NCBI GenBank assembly: GCA_023055355.1
Contig: JALJCS010000035.1
Coordinates: 4,967,501 to 5,031,500 of the forward strand
Origin: Agelaius tricolor
Lineage: Eukaryota > Chordata > Aves > Passeriformes > Icteridae
Length of the DNA stretch: 64,000 bases
Direction of reading: 5' to 3'
Shown here: positions 46,562 to 60,900 of the stretch, in pieces
How positions within the stretch are numbered: position 1 is the first letter of the stretch
How the letters are laid out: each line of letters starts with the position of its first letter
Position numbers and translations under genes: made by a program
The notes under the pieces: model-generated
What the model was told of the DNA's origin: nothing
The model's input: the letters and a program-made list of their open reading frames with translations, nothing else
Database searches by the model: none

Positions 46562-49500
46562 CTGAAATAAAGGGATTGCTGCATTGCAGAGAGCCAAGAA
46601 GTGGAAATGGATCTGGATATGGCCAGGGCAGCACCCACAGAGCCCCTTACCAGCCTTGCCAGGGTGGGACAGCCCTCACATCCTGGGCTGGAAACAATTG
46701 CTGAGCTCTGCAGGGCAGGGCACAAAAGCAAAACCAAGGATGGTTTGTGCTCTGCTCAGGCATCTGCAAAAGGCTCAAAATTCCCAGCAATGCCACCCCT
46801 GTGCCTGGAGTTGGGGTGTCCAGCTTGACATCAAGGTTGCTGCAGGCAGCTGGAGCACAGGAGGTCCCAGACAGAGCCCAGCACCATCCACACATGTGAG
46901 CACTGACCAGGCCAAGACATTGCTTTTCCTGGCAGGTTAGAGAAACAAAACAAAAAGAAAGAAAACAAAACAAAACAAAAAACCCCCCAAAAAAACAACA
47001 ACAAAAAAAAAACCACCAAAAAAAAAAAAAAAGGAAAACAAAGTGACTGTCCACATCTCTCCCCAAAAGCAACACTGACCCCTCCCTTCAGCTATTTCCT
47101 ATCACACTAAGAGTTTCCAGGATGGTCAAGCTAACAATAAAGAGAGGGTGAGGTCTTGGGAAATGCCAGGCTTGGAGCTTTGGAGTCACTGAATGAATCT
47201 GTGGTTTTGAGAGCCTGGCAGATCCCCTTTGTCCTGTCCAGGGCAGCAGAACCCCTTGATGGACACAGAGGTCAAGTCCTAAACAGAGTGAACCATTCTC
47301 CCTGCACCACACATGACTGCGAAAACTCAGTGCCATCCAGAAGTCAGCATTTGGATGTGGTAAACAGAAGGCACAAAGCTGGAACTAGAGTTCTGCAGCT
47401 GCTGTGCCAGAGGCTCGTCCTCACAGCCAGCAGGGCAAGTGAGAGCAGTCAAAGAAAAATCATCAGTGTAAAGATATCGTTAAAGCATCTCCTTCCTGGC
47501 AAATGCAATTGTGAAATATGAAATGTGAATGAATTGTCTTATAGCTTCTTGCTGTGTCAGCCCTGACTCTAAAATGAAAAGAATGTGGAAACCACTTAAA
47601 ACAAGGAAAGGAAACAGGAAAAGTTGTTGCGTGCAGTAACGATGCCCAAGTTCCCTGAGGGACATCCAACACACAGAGCAGTCACGGGGAGACTCAGCCA
47701 CTCACAGCCTCCCTGGGCTGCAGGGAAACCCCTGGAAAAACCCAGCCTGGTCTCAGCAGCACCAGATCACACCTGGCCTCTGCAGCCAGGGGAACACATT
47801 GAATGCAGCAATTGTTGTGACACAGGGCTCAACCAAGGCAGCATCGACAGCACAGGACCTCGCTCCTGGTGGCTGCACTTGGCTCCATGTGAGAGCCACT
47901 GGGTGCACAGCAGCAACTGGCAGGGCACTGGTTCATCCTGTCAGCTGTGCCCAGAGGGATTTACCACAGCCATCAATGCCCAGTGGCTAAAAGTGAAACA
48001 CGGGGGCCTCAGGGCAGTGTCTCTGCAGGGAAACCCCGGGAAGCTTTGGGATGGGAACCCCAGGACCTGTTCCTCAGGACCTGTGGCCAATGTGCTGTTT
48101 TGCCAATGAGCTGCTTTTCTTATGGGTAAAGGTACCAGCTGAGCAAGGGAACTCCTCTGCTTCCCTCCCTGCCCCACTGACAGCCAGGCCATGTCCCCAG
48201 TTGGGCCCTTTGCAGGTTTGGGGGGTCCCTGTCCCCCCAAGTCCCATTGCGGCGCTGGCTCTGAGGCCAGCATTGCTCACCCAGGACATGCCTGTGGCCT
48301 CCTTCAGGGACAGTCCTCACACCAGCACTCACTGGCAAATATTGTGTCCCTTGCTACTGACACAGGCAGATTTTGAAGCCAGGAAAATCCCTTTTTGCCT
48401 TGCTCTGCCCCAGCCCAGGAGAGTGCTATGGAGATGTGGGGAGGTGCCAGGTAGAGGTGGGATGAAAGGGTAGGGAAGGAATCCTCAGAGCCCATGGAAG
48501 GAAAACACAGTTGAAAACATCACCTGAGCACTCAGCAAATCCCATCTCCCACCATGGCAGGGGCCACAAGGAAAAGATTGAGTATGGAACCAGACTGCTC
48601 AGCTCACAAGGACCTAATGCCTCTTCCCTTAATCACCAGTTAGGAAAAAGTCACCAAGGAACGGATGGACACACCCTGGGCCTCAGGCTCATAAATTGCC
48701 ATCACGTCTTTTCAAGTGCTGAGATAAAAGGCCATAAAATCCTGCTCAATATCAACGTTCTGTTGCCCTGTGAGCCACCAACCTTCAAGGATTTTACTGG
48801 GCAGATGCCAGCCTGCTGGGTGCTGGTGGCACGGAGCATGGCCGCTGAGGAATGCAGCTGCAATATTCCTGCAAAAATATGGGAGTGGCCACCCCTTGCT
48901 TTCAGAAGTGTCCTCTGGAAGGGAAAATGCCACTTCCACTTCAGGAAAGCTGCAGGATTTGGTTGGGTTTTCATGACAACAACAACAACAAAAAATAAAT
49001 CTGTTCAGTTGTTCAAAAACAAGGAGAAAGAGCAGCTCCTGGCTGCACATAAACTTCCTACCATTTCCCAGATTTGCTCCAGCATTTCCTCCTGGTCTCC
49101 TCTTGCTCCCCCAGCCTTTGCCCTGCCCCTCAGCACAGCCAACAAACCTGCTCCAGGAATCTGCCAAGAACCCCTGAGTCTAGAGAAGCTGGGGCTAGGT
49201 ACCTCATCCCCAAAAATCCAGTCAATGCTCCAAACAAACCACTGGTGCAATGGGACAGAGGACAGGGTTGGAATGGCAGATGGAAGAGCAAGGAGCAGGT
49301 TGTGATGAGCCACAGAGCAACAGCAGGAGCCTGGTCCCAGCTGCCACATGGGGGACACCCATCAGGTTGGGACACGGGAGTGGGAAAGTGAGGGAGATGC
49401 TAAGCAAGGAGTTCGCAAGCACAGCCTTTCCTCTCTTGGGTGGGAATTGCTCTTTTCATGGCTGTGTGGGGCTGTGCAGGGGACTGACCCTGGTCCATGG

Positions 49501-50500
49501 CATCAAGGACCATCCACATGTCCATGTGTGCTGAGGATGGGCAGTGCAGCCACAGCCCAGGGGATCAGGGACACAGCTCATGTTCTGTCCTCCTCACACA
49601 TGGTGGCACAGAGCTGCTGGGACCATGCTCCAAAACTTGGAAATTATTAAGCCAGACTTCCAAAAACTACCAAAAACTCAACCCAAAAATCACATTGTCT
49701 CCTACACACAAAATCCTAATGGTCCTGTTTTGTGTGCCTTTCCCATCCTTTCCCTCTCCTTCCCCAGGCGTGCTCCTGCAGCTGGGACACCCCATGTGAG
49801 TGTCTCCATTTGTTGTTTTCAGCTCCCAGGTTGAGTCCCAGACCCCAGACATGGCCCCCAGCACCCTCCAGCCAGGGACAAAACACAGCAGGACCCAGCC
49901 CAGCCACCCACACGGAGCTGCTGGGAGCTGCTTTGTGCCAGCACCCCCCGTGCTGTGAAGGGCTGGTGGCTCTGGTTCCATCTCCTCCTGCTCACCCCTG
50001 GGCTCGGGCAGAGGGGAACCCCAAGGAGCAGAGGTAGGAACAGCAGCACCCTGCCTAGGGTCTTCCCAAATGCCAGCACAGCCCCTGAACCCCCCGTTCC
50101 CTCCATGTGCTCTTCCTGCCACTTTCTCTGCTCCTTTGGCCCCACAAGACACTTTTCCCTCCTCCCCCTCCGTGGGTGCTCCTCATCCCCCTTTCCCCCA
50201 GCTAACCCATGCCTGTCAGCCCCCTCACACCAACCCTCCTGTCCTGTTCCCTGTCCATGTCAGATCCACGGATTTGCAAACACTCCAACACCTGCAGTTC
50301 AGCAAAGCCCACCCTGAACCCCCCACTCTCTCCTGGCCATTTCCTCTGGGATCCTCCTTCCCTTGCTCCCCCCTTGCAGGGGCAGCCACCAGGTCTGGAA
50401 AACAACCCCGGTGGGCTCCGGGGGTGGGAGGCACCCACAGCCCGGCTGGCCTTGCACCCTTCCACCCGTGAAAGCTTTCCCTGGGTGCCAGCTCCACAGC
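46562..50500. other. ITGB4: ITGB4 upstream DNA, probable intron 1
   Basis: The ITGB4 start-codon exon has an acceptor at 46562, so this stretch should be intron between it and a noncoding first exon. It holds an A-rich simple-repeat zone (about 46940-47035) and no exon I can defend. A 264-codon plus-strand open frame (48511-49305) has no recognisable domain, and I treat it as chance. Confidence 0.5.
46940..47035 (+). repeat. A-rich low-complexity tract
   Basis: AAAAC, AAAC and AAC repeats broken by C-runs, ending in a run of about 14 A. It looks like a degraded poly(A)/simple-repeat expansion. Confidence 0.85.
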
Positions 50501-50559
50501 CTTTCCCCCTGGAACTGAGGGACAGGGCAACCCCTGAGACTCCAACAGCGTCCCCAAAG

Positions 50560-51450
50560 GGCTCTGCTCAGCCATCCCACCCCGCACCGCTCCCGGACCC
50601 CCACCCAAATACCTGCGGACACAAACCCGGACCCGTGCGGCCCCCACAGCCCTGCCCGGTCACCAGCGCTGCCTTTCCCTGCCAGCCCAGAGGCACCGGA
50701 CGGTGCCCGACAGCCAAAAACCAGGGGAAAACAGAGGGAACAGGCGGGCAGGGGCTGAGCCCCGCGCTCCGTGTCCTGCCCACCTGCCCGAGCATTAATT
50801 CACTGCCCGGTTCATCAACGCAGCCAAGTTCGAGCGAGCTGGACGCTGCAGAGCACAGATGAATTGATTCCACAAACCTCATTAGCGCCGGGTCTGACTC
50901 AGAGTCCAAATCCTCTGCCGCAGCCCGAATAACAGGCACCGCACACCAAGCCAAGAAACTCTCCCGAAGGCAGAGGGGGAACGTGCTACTCCGCTGCTGC
51001 GACTTGATTTATTTCCAGCTTTGGGCTTTTCTTTCCTATTTTTTTTTAATTCTCTTTCTCCCTCCTCTCTATTTTGTGTCCCTTTTCTCTTTCCGGTTAA
51101 ACGTCAGGGCTCGGTGCGGCGGGGAGCGCAGCCCGCCCGCGATCCCTCATAACTCCCTGCGGCCCCTCAGCCAAAAATCCACTTTGTTCTCAGTGCCCGC
51201 GCTGCCGCCTCGCCCTCCCGAGGGGCTGCCAGGGAGAGAGGGTGGGAGTTGCGATAAATGAGCTCGGATCCCAGGTGAGGAGAAGTTTTATCCCAGGCGG
51301 GAGGGAGGAGGGGGTGCCCGTGACGCAGGGCTGGCATTCCCTGCTCCCTGCACACCTGGCCGGGCGGGCACAGCCTCCGGACCCTCCCACAGGAACAGGG
51401 CTGGGAAAGGGCGGTGGGAAGGTGCTGCCGAGGGCAGGGAGCCCGGAGGG
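50560..51450 (-). promoter_or_regulatory. ITGB4: Candidate CpG-rich promoter / first-exon region of ITGB4
   Basis: This is the only CpG-enriched block upstream of the ITGB4 start-codon exon (CGGCGGGGAGCGCAGC, CGCGCTGCCGCCTCG and similar). It lies about 4.5 kb from that exon. An AP-1 consensus (TGACTCA) is at 50895-50901. I cannot point to an exact noncoding exon, TSS or TATA box. The assignment rests on composition, position and the need for an upstream exon. Confidence 0.4.
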
Positions 51451-54400
51451 GCTGCTCGGCTTCATCCGCCTGCTCAGGGCAGAGCTGAGGGAGCTCCCCG
51501 ACCCCCCGTGGCAGGGGTTTCTCCTCCCAGTTTCCCCCTGGCACGACTGGGAGGCGTCACCCTCAGAGCTCAGGTAATTCCTTGCTGAAATGTCAGGGAA
51601 ATTCCTGCCCCGACAATCGGCAGATGCCGAGCTCAGCCTCGGTGCTTTGGGTGCAGAGGATGGATCAGCACCCTGCTCTATCCAGGGCGTGGGCACAGCA
51701 GAGCACTCCTCACCTGCAGTGAATCTGCCTCAAGATTGTAGCACCATGAATGATTCCCATCCATACCTGCATCCCACCATGGTCCAAGGCTGCCACGAGC
51801 AGCAGTCCCACAGCTGATTCCAGTCCTTCTGCTGAGCTGGATCCAAAATCCCTTCCCCAGTCCAAAGAACAGCAGAGGAGGGTTTAGAGTTCAGGTGAGG
51901 CTGTTTCTCTGTCCACAACACCCATTTGCTTTAGAGCCTGGGGTTGGTCACAGCTCAGAACCACTCACACTTTCCACAGAACAGAGCACACGCATTCTGG
52001 AGTAGATGCAATGTCGCAGGCTGGATTTTGGCTCCCTGATAGATCCTCACAAGGAAAACCGCATCCCCTGAGCTTCAGCACAAACAATAGCAACAGCCAG
52101 ATGGAAAAATGGCACATTTCCTGCCTGACTTTGAGCAGGGCAGTTTTGCCCTCCTCGCTCTCAATGTGGCATTACAGAGGCTGCTGCTCTCCAGAACTGA
52201 TAGAAAGGTGAGGAGCAGGATTCCTTTCACTACAAGAAATTAGGAAGCTCAAGTTAATATATGCAAACTGCCTTAGCCCCAGGATAAAGGAGGATGTGCT
52301 TGTGCCATTAAAAACTACAGCAAATGGGAAACAGGCAGGAGTGCAGGGGAAGATGGCCCGGGCAGTTTAAATCTGGCATTTCCAAGTTTCCCAACTCATA
52401 ACTTGGCAACCCCAGTCCTTTTGGAGACGTGATTTCCTAGAGTTAAAAAAAGGTTCTGAAAATGAAGGAGGTTTGCTGTTGGTTTTTTTTTTTAAACACA
52501 TGAAGACAGTGACTGCAACGTGAGAGCTGTGACATGAGACAAAATAAAGGCAGAGCAGAACCAGGCTGTGAGTGCTGATGCTTGAGCTGCTGGTGAAGAG
52601 CAGATTGTTCTCATGGAGGGGATGAAGGCAGAGGGTCCTGCTCTGCCTCAGGAGCCACAGCTGCAGCAGATGTTGGACATTGCAGATGAATTGAAACTGG
52701 GCTTCAGTTCCCAAGATGGGAGGGGAGCTTGTGCTGGTGCTCACAGACCTGCCTGGTCACCTCACCTGGCCCTGTCCACCAGCAGCTCCCACCAGCCCCA
52801 CCCCACCTCCCACTGCTGCAATTTCTCTCTTTGAGGTAAGCAATGCAGCCACTGCAGTTGAAAAAGCCAATTTAGGCTGCAAGAAGCATTGTAGTAAAAA
52901 TCTCAGTTAATTTAGTGATGGATCCTTAACAGGAATCCTGAAGCCAGCCAGAAAAGCTCATGGGAACCCAGCTTGCACCACAATACTTGGTGTCCTGCCT
53001 TTCTGGGTGTCCTCCTTTCTCCACCTGAGATGGAGAATGTTTATGTTGCCCCTGTAAAGGATCTCTGGTGTCACCTGCAGACCCTGACAGCCCCAGGGTT
53101 TCCTGACACCCTCTGCCTCCCCTTCATCCCTGCAGCCTGGAGCAGCAAGGAGGCACCAGCTCCCTTCAGCCTTCCCAGCTGTGAGGAGAAGCCCAGTTGC
53201 TCCCTCTGGGTGCTGCCAGAAGAGCTCAAGATACCAATTTTGCACCTTTCTTTGAAACACCTCCCCCCAGCACCTAAGAGATCCCAAGCCCATGGAACAT
53301 GAGTTTCCCCAGAGCTGTAATTGGGCTGCTTTTACATTTGCAGGGCTGATAAAGACACTTTTCCAATATAAAGGCAACTCCACCACCAAATTTTTAGGGC
53401 AAAAAATCAGAGAGGAATCAGGAATTTTCTGTAAATACTCATGAGAATATAAAAGGTTTTAACTTCTTCTTGTCTTTAAAAAAGAAAAAAAGGTTGTTTA
53501 ATTGTTTAATGAGTCGTCTTTCAGGCAACTTCCCCAAATTACTTCCACCAGGGAAGAACACTGGGTGAAATCAAGTTCTTGCCTTGGTTCCATACCTTGC
53601 TCTCCCTGCCTGCTGGATCAGGCTTTTGTCACACAAATTTGCTGTTTTTAAGAACAGAGGACAGAGATTTCAGAGGCAGGGTGAGCAGATTTCAGTGCAG
53701 ATGGCTCCACCACAGCTCCCAGCCACATCTGTGGTGAATCTCACATTCATAAATCAGTGAATTTCTGTGGTGGCAACGTGGCCTAGAAATTTTTGCCCTA
53801 GGAGGAAAAACATGTAGTTTTATAGCTCACATGAAATTATTGCTCTCTCTGCTGACTACCAGTCCGAGTGCCAATTCCTGATAATTACAAGTGATTTCAG
53901 GGTTAATTATTGTCTTTTTTTTTTTATGCCACGCCAGCTTGCAACAGAGCCTTTCTTCTTTCTGTCCTGCCATCACAGCATGCCTGGAGACAGCTTTGGG
54001 GCTTTTTCTAGGTCTTTATTGTGCAGTTGCAGCCAAAATCCTGCTGGCTGGAGCACATTCATCTCCTTTTTAAATTCTGTAACAACACACATTACTAAAA
54101 GAAAAATAAACACTTAATCCCATCACTGCACTGTATACTGTAGTGACAATATCCTGCTATGTGGCTTAAATAAAAGGAATGTGTAATAATGTATTATTAA
54201 TGTACATTAACGTGCACATAATTTATTGTACTAAATGATGCTTAATATAATTCCCTGTTCAATTAAAAGTGCCAGATGAAATCCTGCCGTATTTTCTCCC
54301 TCAGCCTTTCCCCCAAGGCAGCATTAACTACACATGCCCCCTGTTTTCCAGTAGATGTTCCTTGTCATGAACATGTTCCTAAAGGAAAATCTCTCTGATG

Positions 54401-57024
54401 AACATCCTTGATTAACATTTGCCTCCGGGACAGACTGGCAGCAAGAGGGAAGTGGGACACAGAAACAACACCAGAGGAAAACATCAGTAAAGGATCCAGG
54501 ATACAACCTCAGCCTGGGACACTCCTGTCACCCATTGGGGACATCAGGGCCTTCCAGGGATCCATCAGCACCTCACCCAGCTGCCAGGGGCTGAGCACAC
54601 TCCCACGTCTTTATGCAGAAAGGCAAAACTGTGCCTTTCTGAGCCCTGTGCCTTTCTGAGCCCTGTGAAATCCCAGAGCTCTGCTGTTTTCCAGCAGCAC
54701 AGAGCACGAGCCTGGCCCAAGCTCCAAATAAACATAGAGCAGCTATTGGAAGTCATTGGTGTCCCTGGTTCTCGCTTGGAACAAAAGGAAGGAAGTGGAA
54801 TATAAACAGTCAGAGGAACAGCAGTGCAGGGAAGGCTCAGAGGTGGAAAACTGCCCTGTAAAAGCCATGCAGGAATGTGCTGAGGTAAACGTTCCCCCCA
54901 AAGGGAAGAGGAGACTTTGGTGGAACTTTGTTGCCCTTTCAGGGGGTCTTGAGCCTCCACAGCAATTTATTTACCTGAACATTTAACATTAGAGAGTCTT
55001 GGGGAGCCCTGCTGAGAAGATCTGTGTTTCTCACTGTCCCTCTGGAGATATTCCAGAACTGTCTGGACACAACCCTGTGCCAAGTGTTCCAGGAAAAACT
55101 GCCTGAGCAGGGAGCTTGGGCCACTGCAGCCCTTCCAGCCTCACCCATCCTGTGATTCCCTGCAGGTACCAACTCTGGGCTTTCCCTGGCTCACATCATC
55201 CCCCAGGAATGAGCAGCTCATACCCTTTGATGACACTCAGGGCACATTACAAAGCCCACCTGTTTGAGGGGCTTCACAGGAGCTGATTTCTCCCCTGCAA
55301 TGGAGAAGAGCTGGAAAGGAGCTTGTGCAGGTGTTGGCTGCAGCCATCACCTCCCTCACTGCTGGAGCTGTCATCAGCAAAGCCTTGGCATGGCCCAAAG
55401 CCTTGGCAAGGAGGGCTCTTTCTTTCATTTTTTGTTCATCTCAGTGCACAACTCCCCTAAACCAGACAGTGTAGCAGCAATCCAAGTAAAACATAGCTTC
55501 AGGTGCTCCCATTCCATGGTTTGAGGTGGGGCTGGCAAGAGCTGCCCTCCCCACCTGCTTCCTCAGCCCAGCAGCACCCAGTGAGACAGAAAATTAGTCC
55601 TGAACACACCAAATCCCTTCCCACACCAGCATCAAAGCAGGGCAGGTCTCTGAAGCACAACAAGCAAATGGGAGAGAAAATCAACACCTCAGGGCATGGA
55701 GGTGGAAGAAAAGACTTCAGAAGGGAGAGCAGAACCAACTCTGCCAAGGATGAGTTCATTACTGCAGCTCTCCTGCCTCTGCTGGGGCAGAGACACAGAC
55801 CTGAACGTGGAGTTTCAGATGAGACAAAGCTCCTTGAGGTATGAGACACCCCTGCTCAGGAAGGAGATAGGCAGAGAGAAGCCCTGTGGTGTTCAAGGAG
55901 CAGAGACTAATTTTTGGACTAAGGAAAGATGAAAATAGGACTGTTTCTACTCTCCTGGGTATGGTTAGCATCCCTTTGGAAGGAGAGCTAAGAACGAGTA
56001 TCTACAGCTCTCAGAGCCACAAGCGCAGCCTGAGCAGTCACTGCTGCTGCAACACAAGGAACTTTATCTCAGTGTCAGCTCTGAGTTTGCCTCAGGGCAC
56101 ACTGGGCACAGCTGCAGTCCTCGAGGGCTGTTTGGGCACTGACACACTCAGCAGAGCCCCCCAGCCCTCAGCAGGGCTCCCAGCCAGAGCTCCAAAGCAA
56201 ACCAGTCCAAACTCCTGTCTGGGGGCTCAGGCCAGAAGGATCCTTTTCCCTGAGGACATCACCCCTGTGTGCCCAAGGTTCCCTCCAGCTCCTCCGGGGC
56301 ACTGACTGACCACAGCCCAGTGCAAGCCATCAGCCTGTCCAGTGCCATTTTCAGAGCTGGAAAAAAGGCATTTCCTGCAGTTTCCAACCTAAGGATCCAT
56401 TTATTACCTCTGATCCAGCATGCAAGACAAACAAAAGCACTGAGTTATTGGCTGCAGGTTTGTTATACAGGGGTTGGCATCCTTACTCCACCTTTCTGGG
56501 GGAAGAAACCCAAACCTAAATCAAGCCTGTTTCAAGCTGCATTCTCCACTGCAGGCAGCAAACACTGACTCCTGGGAGCTCAGGACAGAACTGCCAGGGT
56601 ACAGCCCAGTCTTGCAGGTCTCTTGCAGAAGCTCTTACTGCAGGAGCCTGGAAACTGCTGCTCCAGGGGTCCTGGATTCACAGATGCCTTTTTTTTTTTT
56701 TTAAGCTTAAATGACCACCAGGACAAAGTGTTTAACATGTTTTAAAATTATCTAAAGCCAGGATATCAACCTGTTATTTCTACCTTAAGTCTCCATAAAT
56801 GTAAAGTTTTGATCAGGACTGGCACAGAAAGATACAGAGAAAACTGAAAGGGAAAAAAAAAAAAGAAAAGGCAACCCCAAACCACTGAATTCTCAGAAAT
56901 TTACACTTTTGCTGATCTGGCAACCATCTCTCCTATCACAGCTTTAGACACTAGGACAAAGAGGCTCTGGGTAGAAATTTGACTCTGAAGAAATGCAGAC
57001 ACATCAATGACACCAGGAACTTTT
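51451..57024. other. Intergenic DNA between ITGB4 and SAP30BP
   Basis: About 5.6 kb with no supportable gene. A notably AT-rich stretch with short palindromic ATTAATGTAC / AATTTATTGTAC motifs lies at about 54160-54260. A T-run is at about 56690-56702. No known repeat family is clear to me here. Confidence 0.5.
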
Positions 57025-57042
57025 TAAAAAGAGTTTTCAATT

Positions 57043-57048
57043 TTTATT
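57043..57048 (-). terminator. SAP30BP: SAP30BP polyadenylation signal
   Basis: TTTATT on the plus strand (AATAAA on the minus strand), about 920 nt downstream of the SAP30BP stop codon. It defines a 3' UTR of about 57025-57969. Confidence 0.75.
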
Positions 57049-57969
57049 CAACAAAATTTTCAACTGAAAATACTTTTTCACAACAGTGGAGCAAGCAGTA
57101 ACTGCCATGTGTGCATTCACAGACCATCACGAGCTAAAACAAAGATGGACAATGTCACAAACAGGGTCAGACACTCTCCTCTGCTTCTGTCCAAGCTCAT
57201 TCCATGGCAATGGAAGTGTTTCTGCACAGGTCTTTGCAAGTGAGCTCACAAATCAAATCTCTACAGCTTGAAGGTTCTGCATAGAAATCTCCATCCCTGT
57301 GAGATGGTAACAGAATGTTCCAGCACAGTTTCCTCAAGAGTTCCACAGTTTCACACGTGGTCACTAAGATCTACACAGAGAGCACAGGGTACAGGTGTCA
57401 GTGCTAGAACAAAGAGTGAGCCTACACTCACTGATGTGGTTTGCTTCAAGTCTCTGCTACACATCTGGACATGGACACTGAGTGGTTGTCTCTGCTTCAA
57501 CTCCCTCAGAGCTGAGCTGGTTCTGGAGGGAGGCACCTACACAGGCTGCAGGCAGCCCTGGAGCACCACCCTGAACACACAGGGGTAACACTGACAGTCT
57601 TTCACTGCTTGCCCTTTTAATTTATTTTCTTTTTTCCCCCTAAAACAAACTTGCAGGTAGGTAAGACCTCAATGCAGTAATTAATAAGCAAACTTTGACA
57701 AGCTGACTCCAGATGCCACCTTCCTCCAGTACAACACAGGCAGCCTGGGTCTTCCCCCAGCAAGCAAAGGCAGAGGCATGGTGGGCAGAGGTCCATTCCT
57801 GTGGGCACACAGCTGGCATCCTGCTCCTGCCCCCAGCCTTCCAAAGGGGAACTGTGAGCTGCTTCAAAGAATCTTGTCATCTTTTACCAAAGGAGAAATC
57901 CACCCCTCCCTTCCAAGGACAATGGCTTCAGTGACAAACAAGTCCAAGACTCCAGGCCCAGCACAGCAG

Positions 57970-60900
57970 TCACTGCTTGGCCTTTTTTACAATGGTGCCC
58001 ACAGCTGAGATCACTGTGGTTTTGGAGCCACTGGCACTGGTTGTCACTGTGACAACCCCTGGCAGGGTGGCAGTGGTGGTGAGGATGGTGGGCTGAGCTA
58101 TCGTTGTTACGGGGATGGCAGAGTCCCACTTGCTCTTCCTCTTCTGGGCATCTGTGGATTTGATTAAACCAAGCACACAAGGATTAGCATTACATTAAAG
58201 GTCACCAATCCCTTCTTAACACCCTGTCTTGTCAATCCTTAATATCCCACTGCTTGACTAACAGCTTCCCCTTACACTAATTTCAGGATACACTGGCAGT
58301 AAGTAGTGAGGAGGAAAGGCAACTTTTCTCTTGGGGTACCAGGAGTCAGAGTAGAACTCCAGACCTGAACTCCAGCAAAAGGGGAGACAGGATCACTCCC
58401 TGCCCCAAAGCACATTTAATTTCAACAGAGCACATGGATCCCACTTGCTCAGCTACAGGCACTGGACTCACACATCAGCCTCCAGTGGTTTTTGTCCCCT
58501 CCCCTCAGTTTCCAAGGCAGGAGAATGATTTCCAGGGTTTCCAAATCTCAAAATCTATCAGTCCCAGGAACCACAGATAGCAGGCTTCTTGACCCACTAA
58601 TAAGTCTCTTCACTATCCCACCTGGCCCCAGTCTTCCACTCCAGAAGGACAGCCATGGACTACAGGGACTAGAGGAGAGCTAGTCCAAAACCCCCCAGCA
58701 GAAACACTCCCTTGCATTATCTACAGGATCAGTAAGAAGCCTTCAGGCTTCAGGAAGCACTAATCCCAGCATTACTGCAGCTTAAGGTGTACATTCACTG
58801 CTATTCTTTACCTCCCACAGTGGTGCTGGATGTTGTGGTGGTTGTGGAAGCAGCACTTGTTGTTGTGCCCTTTTTAGTGCCAGTCACAAATTCAATCTGG
58901 GAAGGGAGAGACACACAGGAGAAAGAGAAGATAAAAAAATGAATTGTTAAGATACACAGCCTTTTTTTAACCCATAGCACCTCCACAGCTTTAGTGTGAT
59001 GTAAGACATGGACTGGCCTCTGAGCTGCCCATCATGTAGGAAGGAAGACACAGACCTCAGGCCATGAGAATTAAGGATTTATTCAGCTGCAACCCAGCTC
59101 CTAAGCCTGATACCATGAAAATGTGTTTGTCTACTGGTACAAGCACAAGATTTGATACAGCTCAGACAGGACAGATCCTGGTCATTTAACTCTGTATTTA
59201 TACAGTTAGAAGCTCATATTCATTTTCCTTTAAGGAACATGCAAGGCAAGTCCCTGCTTGCAGAATTTATTGTGGCTGCACCACAGCAGGAACCCTGGCA
59301 ACCAGAACTCCAACAGCACTGCAGCCTCAGAACTGCAGATCTGGGCAAGGGCATGATCAGATACCTGGGTTACTGTGCAAAAAACCAAAACAAGCAGCAA
59401 GACACAGCATGCACTGCACAAAAAACCCTCCATGGACTGGAGATGGAAGGAGCCTTCTGTAGCTTAGGTGGCAAATCTCTAACATTAGACATGTTCTAAT
59501 GCCAGCCACTGGCTCAAAGGAAACATAGGACAGGAATGAAATCTCTTCCAAAGCCTCTCTGTGTTCTTTCTGGGGCATATCTAAGAATAACTGGGCTTGT
59601 CACAAAATGCAAGAAGTTAAAGTAGGCCCAGTTTTCCTGGAAATTGGATGCAACAAGTTAATATCACAGAGAACAGAAAGCAGGTATTGTGTCACACTGA
59701 GACGTGGTGAGGAAATTAAGCTTTAACTAGGCTAGGCACCAGGGAAAATGTCATAAATTAAGGAAAAAGCTGTTCTTTATTCATTATCTTGCCTGTATCT
59801 GACTTACTGAATGCCATTTTTAGAGTTCTAGTTTAAAAATACTGACAAAACAGCAGGAAATCCAGTGGAGTAAACAACCTATAAATGGACCTATAAGGAA
59901 AGGCAAATAACTTGATCTGTGAAGTTTGGGAAAAGAAATGCAAGAATAAAGAAGAGATCTAGGATAAAACAAGCAGTTTTAGCACAGAAATAGCAAAGCA
60001 CTAGAATGAAATCCAGCAGGGAAAGGAAGAAAAGCCCTGCACCTGCATCTCTTTAGGTTTTGAGCAGGTACCTTGGTGCGCTCCTTCTTGGCCTTCTCCA
60101 GTTTGTCCATCTCGATCTTCTGGGCTTTAGCTGAGAAAGAGCAGAAGATGTGAAGCACTAAGAACAGTAAAATTCAACAGTTTTCATTCATACACTTCCC
60201 ATGATAAAAAAGAAAAAATAGATTCAAATTCTATATAGAAAAATTAAACTGCCATGAAAGCAACTGCTGCTTTTTAATCAAAGCATTGCAGCACTAATTT
60301 AGTCATTTGGGAGATGAAAACATTGCAGAACCAATTTAAAAAGCCTTTCCAAACTGATGAAGCATCAATAACATTCAGGCACATCCAACCAGAATGGAGT
60401 CATTAAAGAGCAGCATGTGATGACTTCTCATTTATACATAAAGTGAAGACTCCAGTGCAGTTAATTAAGTACAAAACACAAGGAGCTAAGCTAGGACAAA
60501 AAAGAGACTTCCTGGAATTACCTAGTGCCTCATAATATGAATCCTCTGACCAGCCATGAGGATCAAACATGTCCTGAAAAAAAGAAATAAACCAGATTAA
60601 GGCTCTTCCCACAGAACCACAAAACCCAGTGCAAAAATGCTTTATGTATTTCTGTTCCCTGATGATAATCAGAGGTGACAGTGAGAATCATCACTGATTT
60701 CTTCCTGTATCCAGTGACACAAAGGTCCCATCAGACCTTCTTTTATGGGACCATGTTCTGTTGTGAATGAAGAAAGAGCTTTGAAGCAAAAAAGATGCTG
60801 GGGTGAGTCATGCATTTTTCTGTTACTCAGCTTCTTTCCCCCCTCAAGGAGTTCTATTCAGAGCTCCACACTTCAGCAGTTTTTGTGCAGAATCATTGTA

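Noticed and set aside
48511..49305. 264-codon plus-strand open frame upstream of ITGB4
   Set aside because: No recognisable domain, low-complexity Thr/Lys run, no matching splice or polyadenylation context; likely chance, though a search of the translated frame would settle it.
50209..50862. 217-codon Pro/Ser-rich plus-strand open frame
   Set aside because: C-rich composition explains it; no domain and no conserved-looking start.
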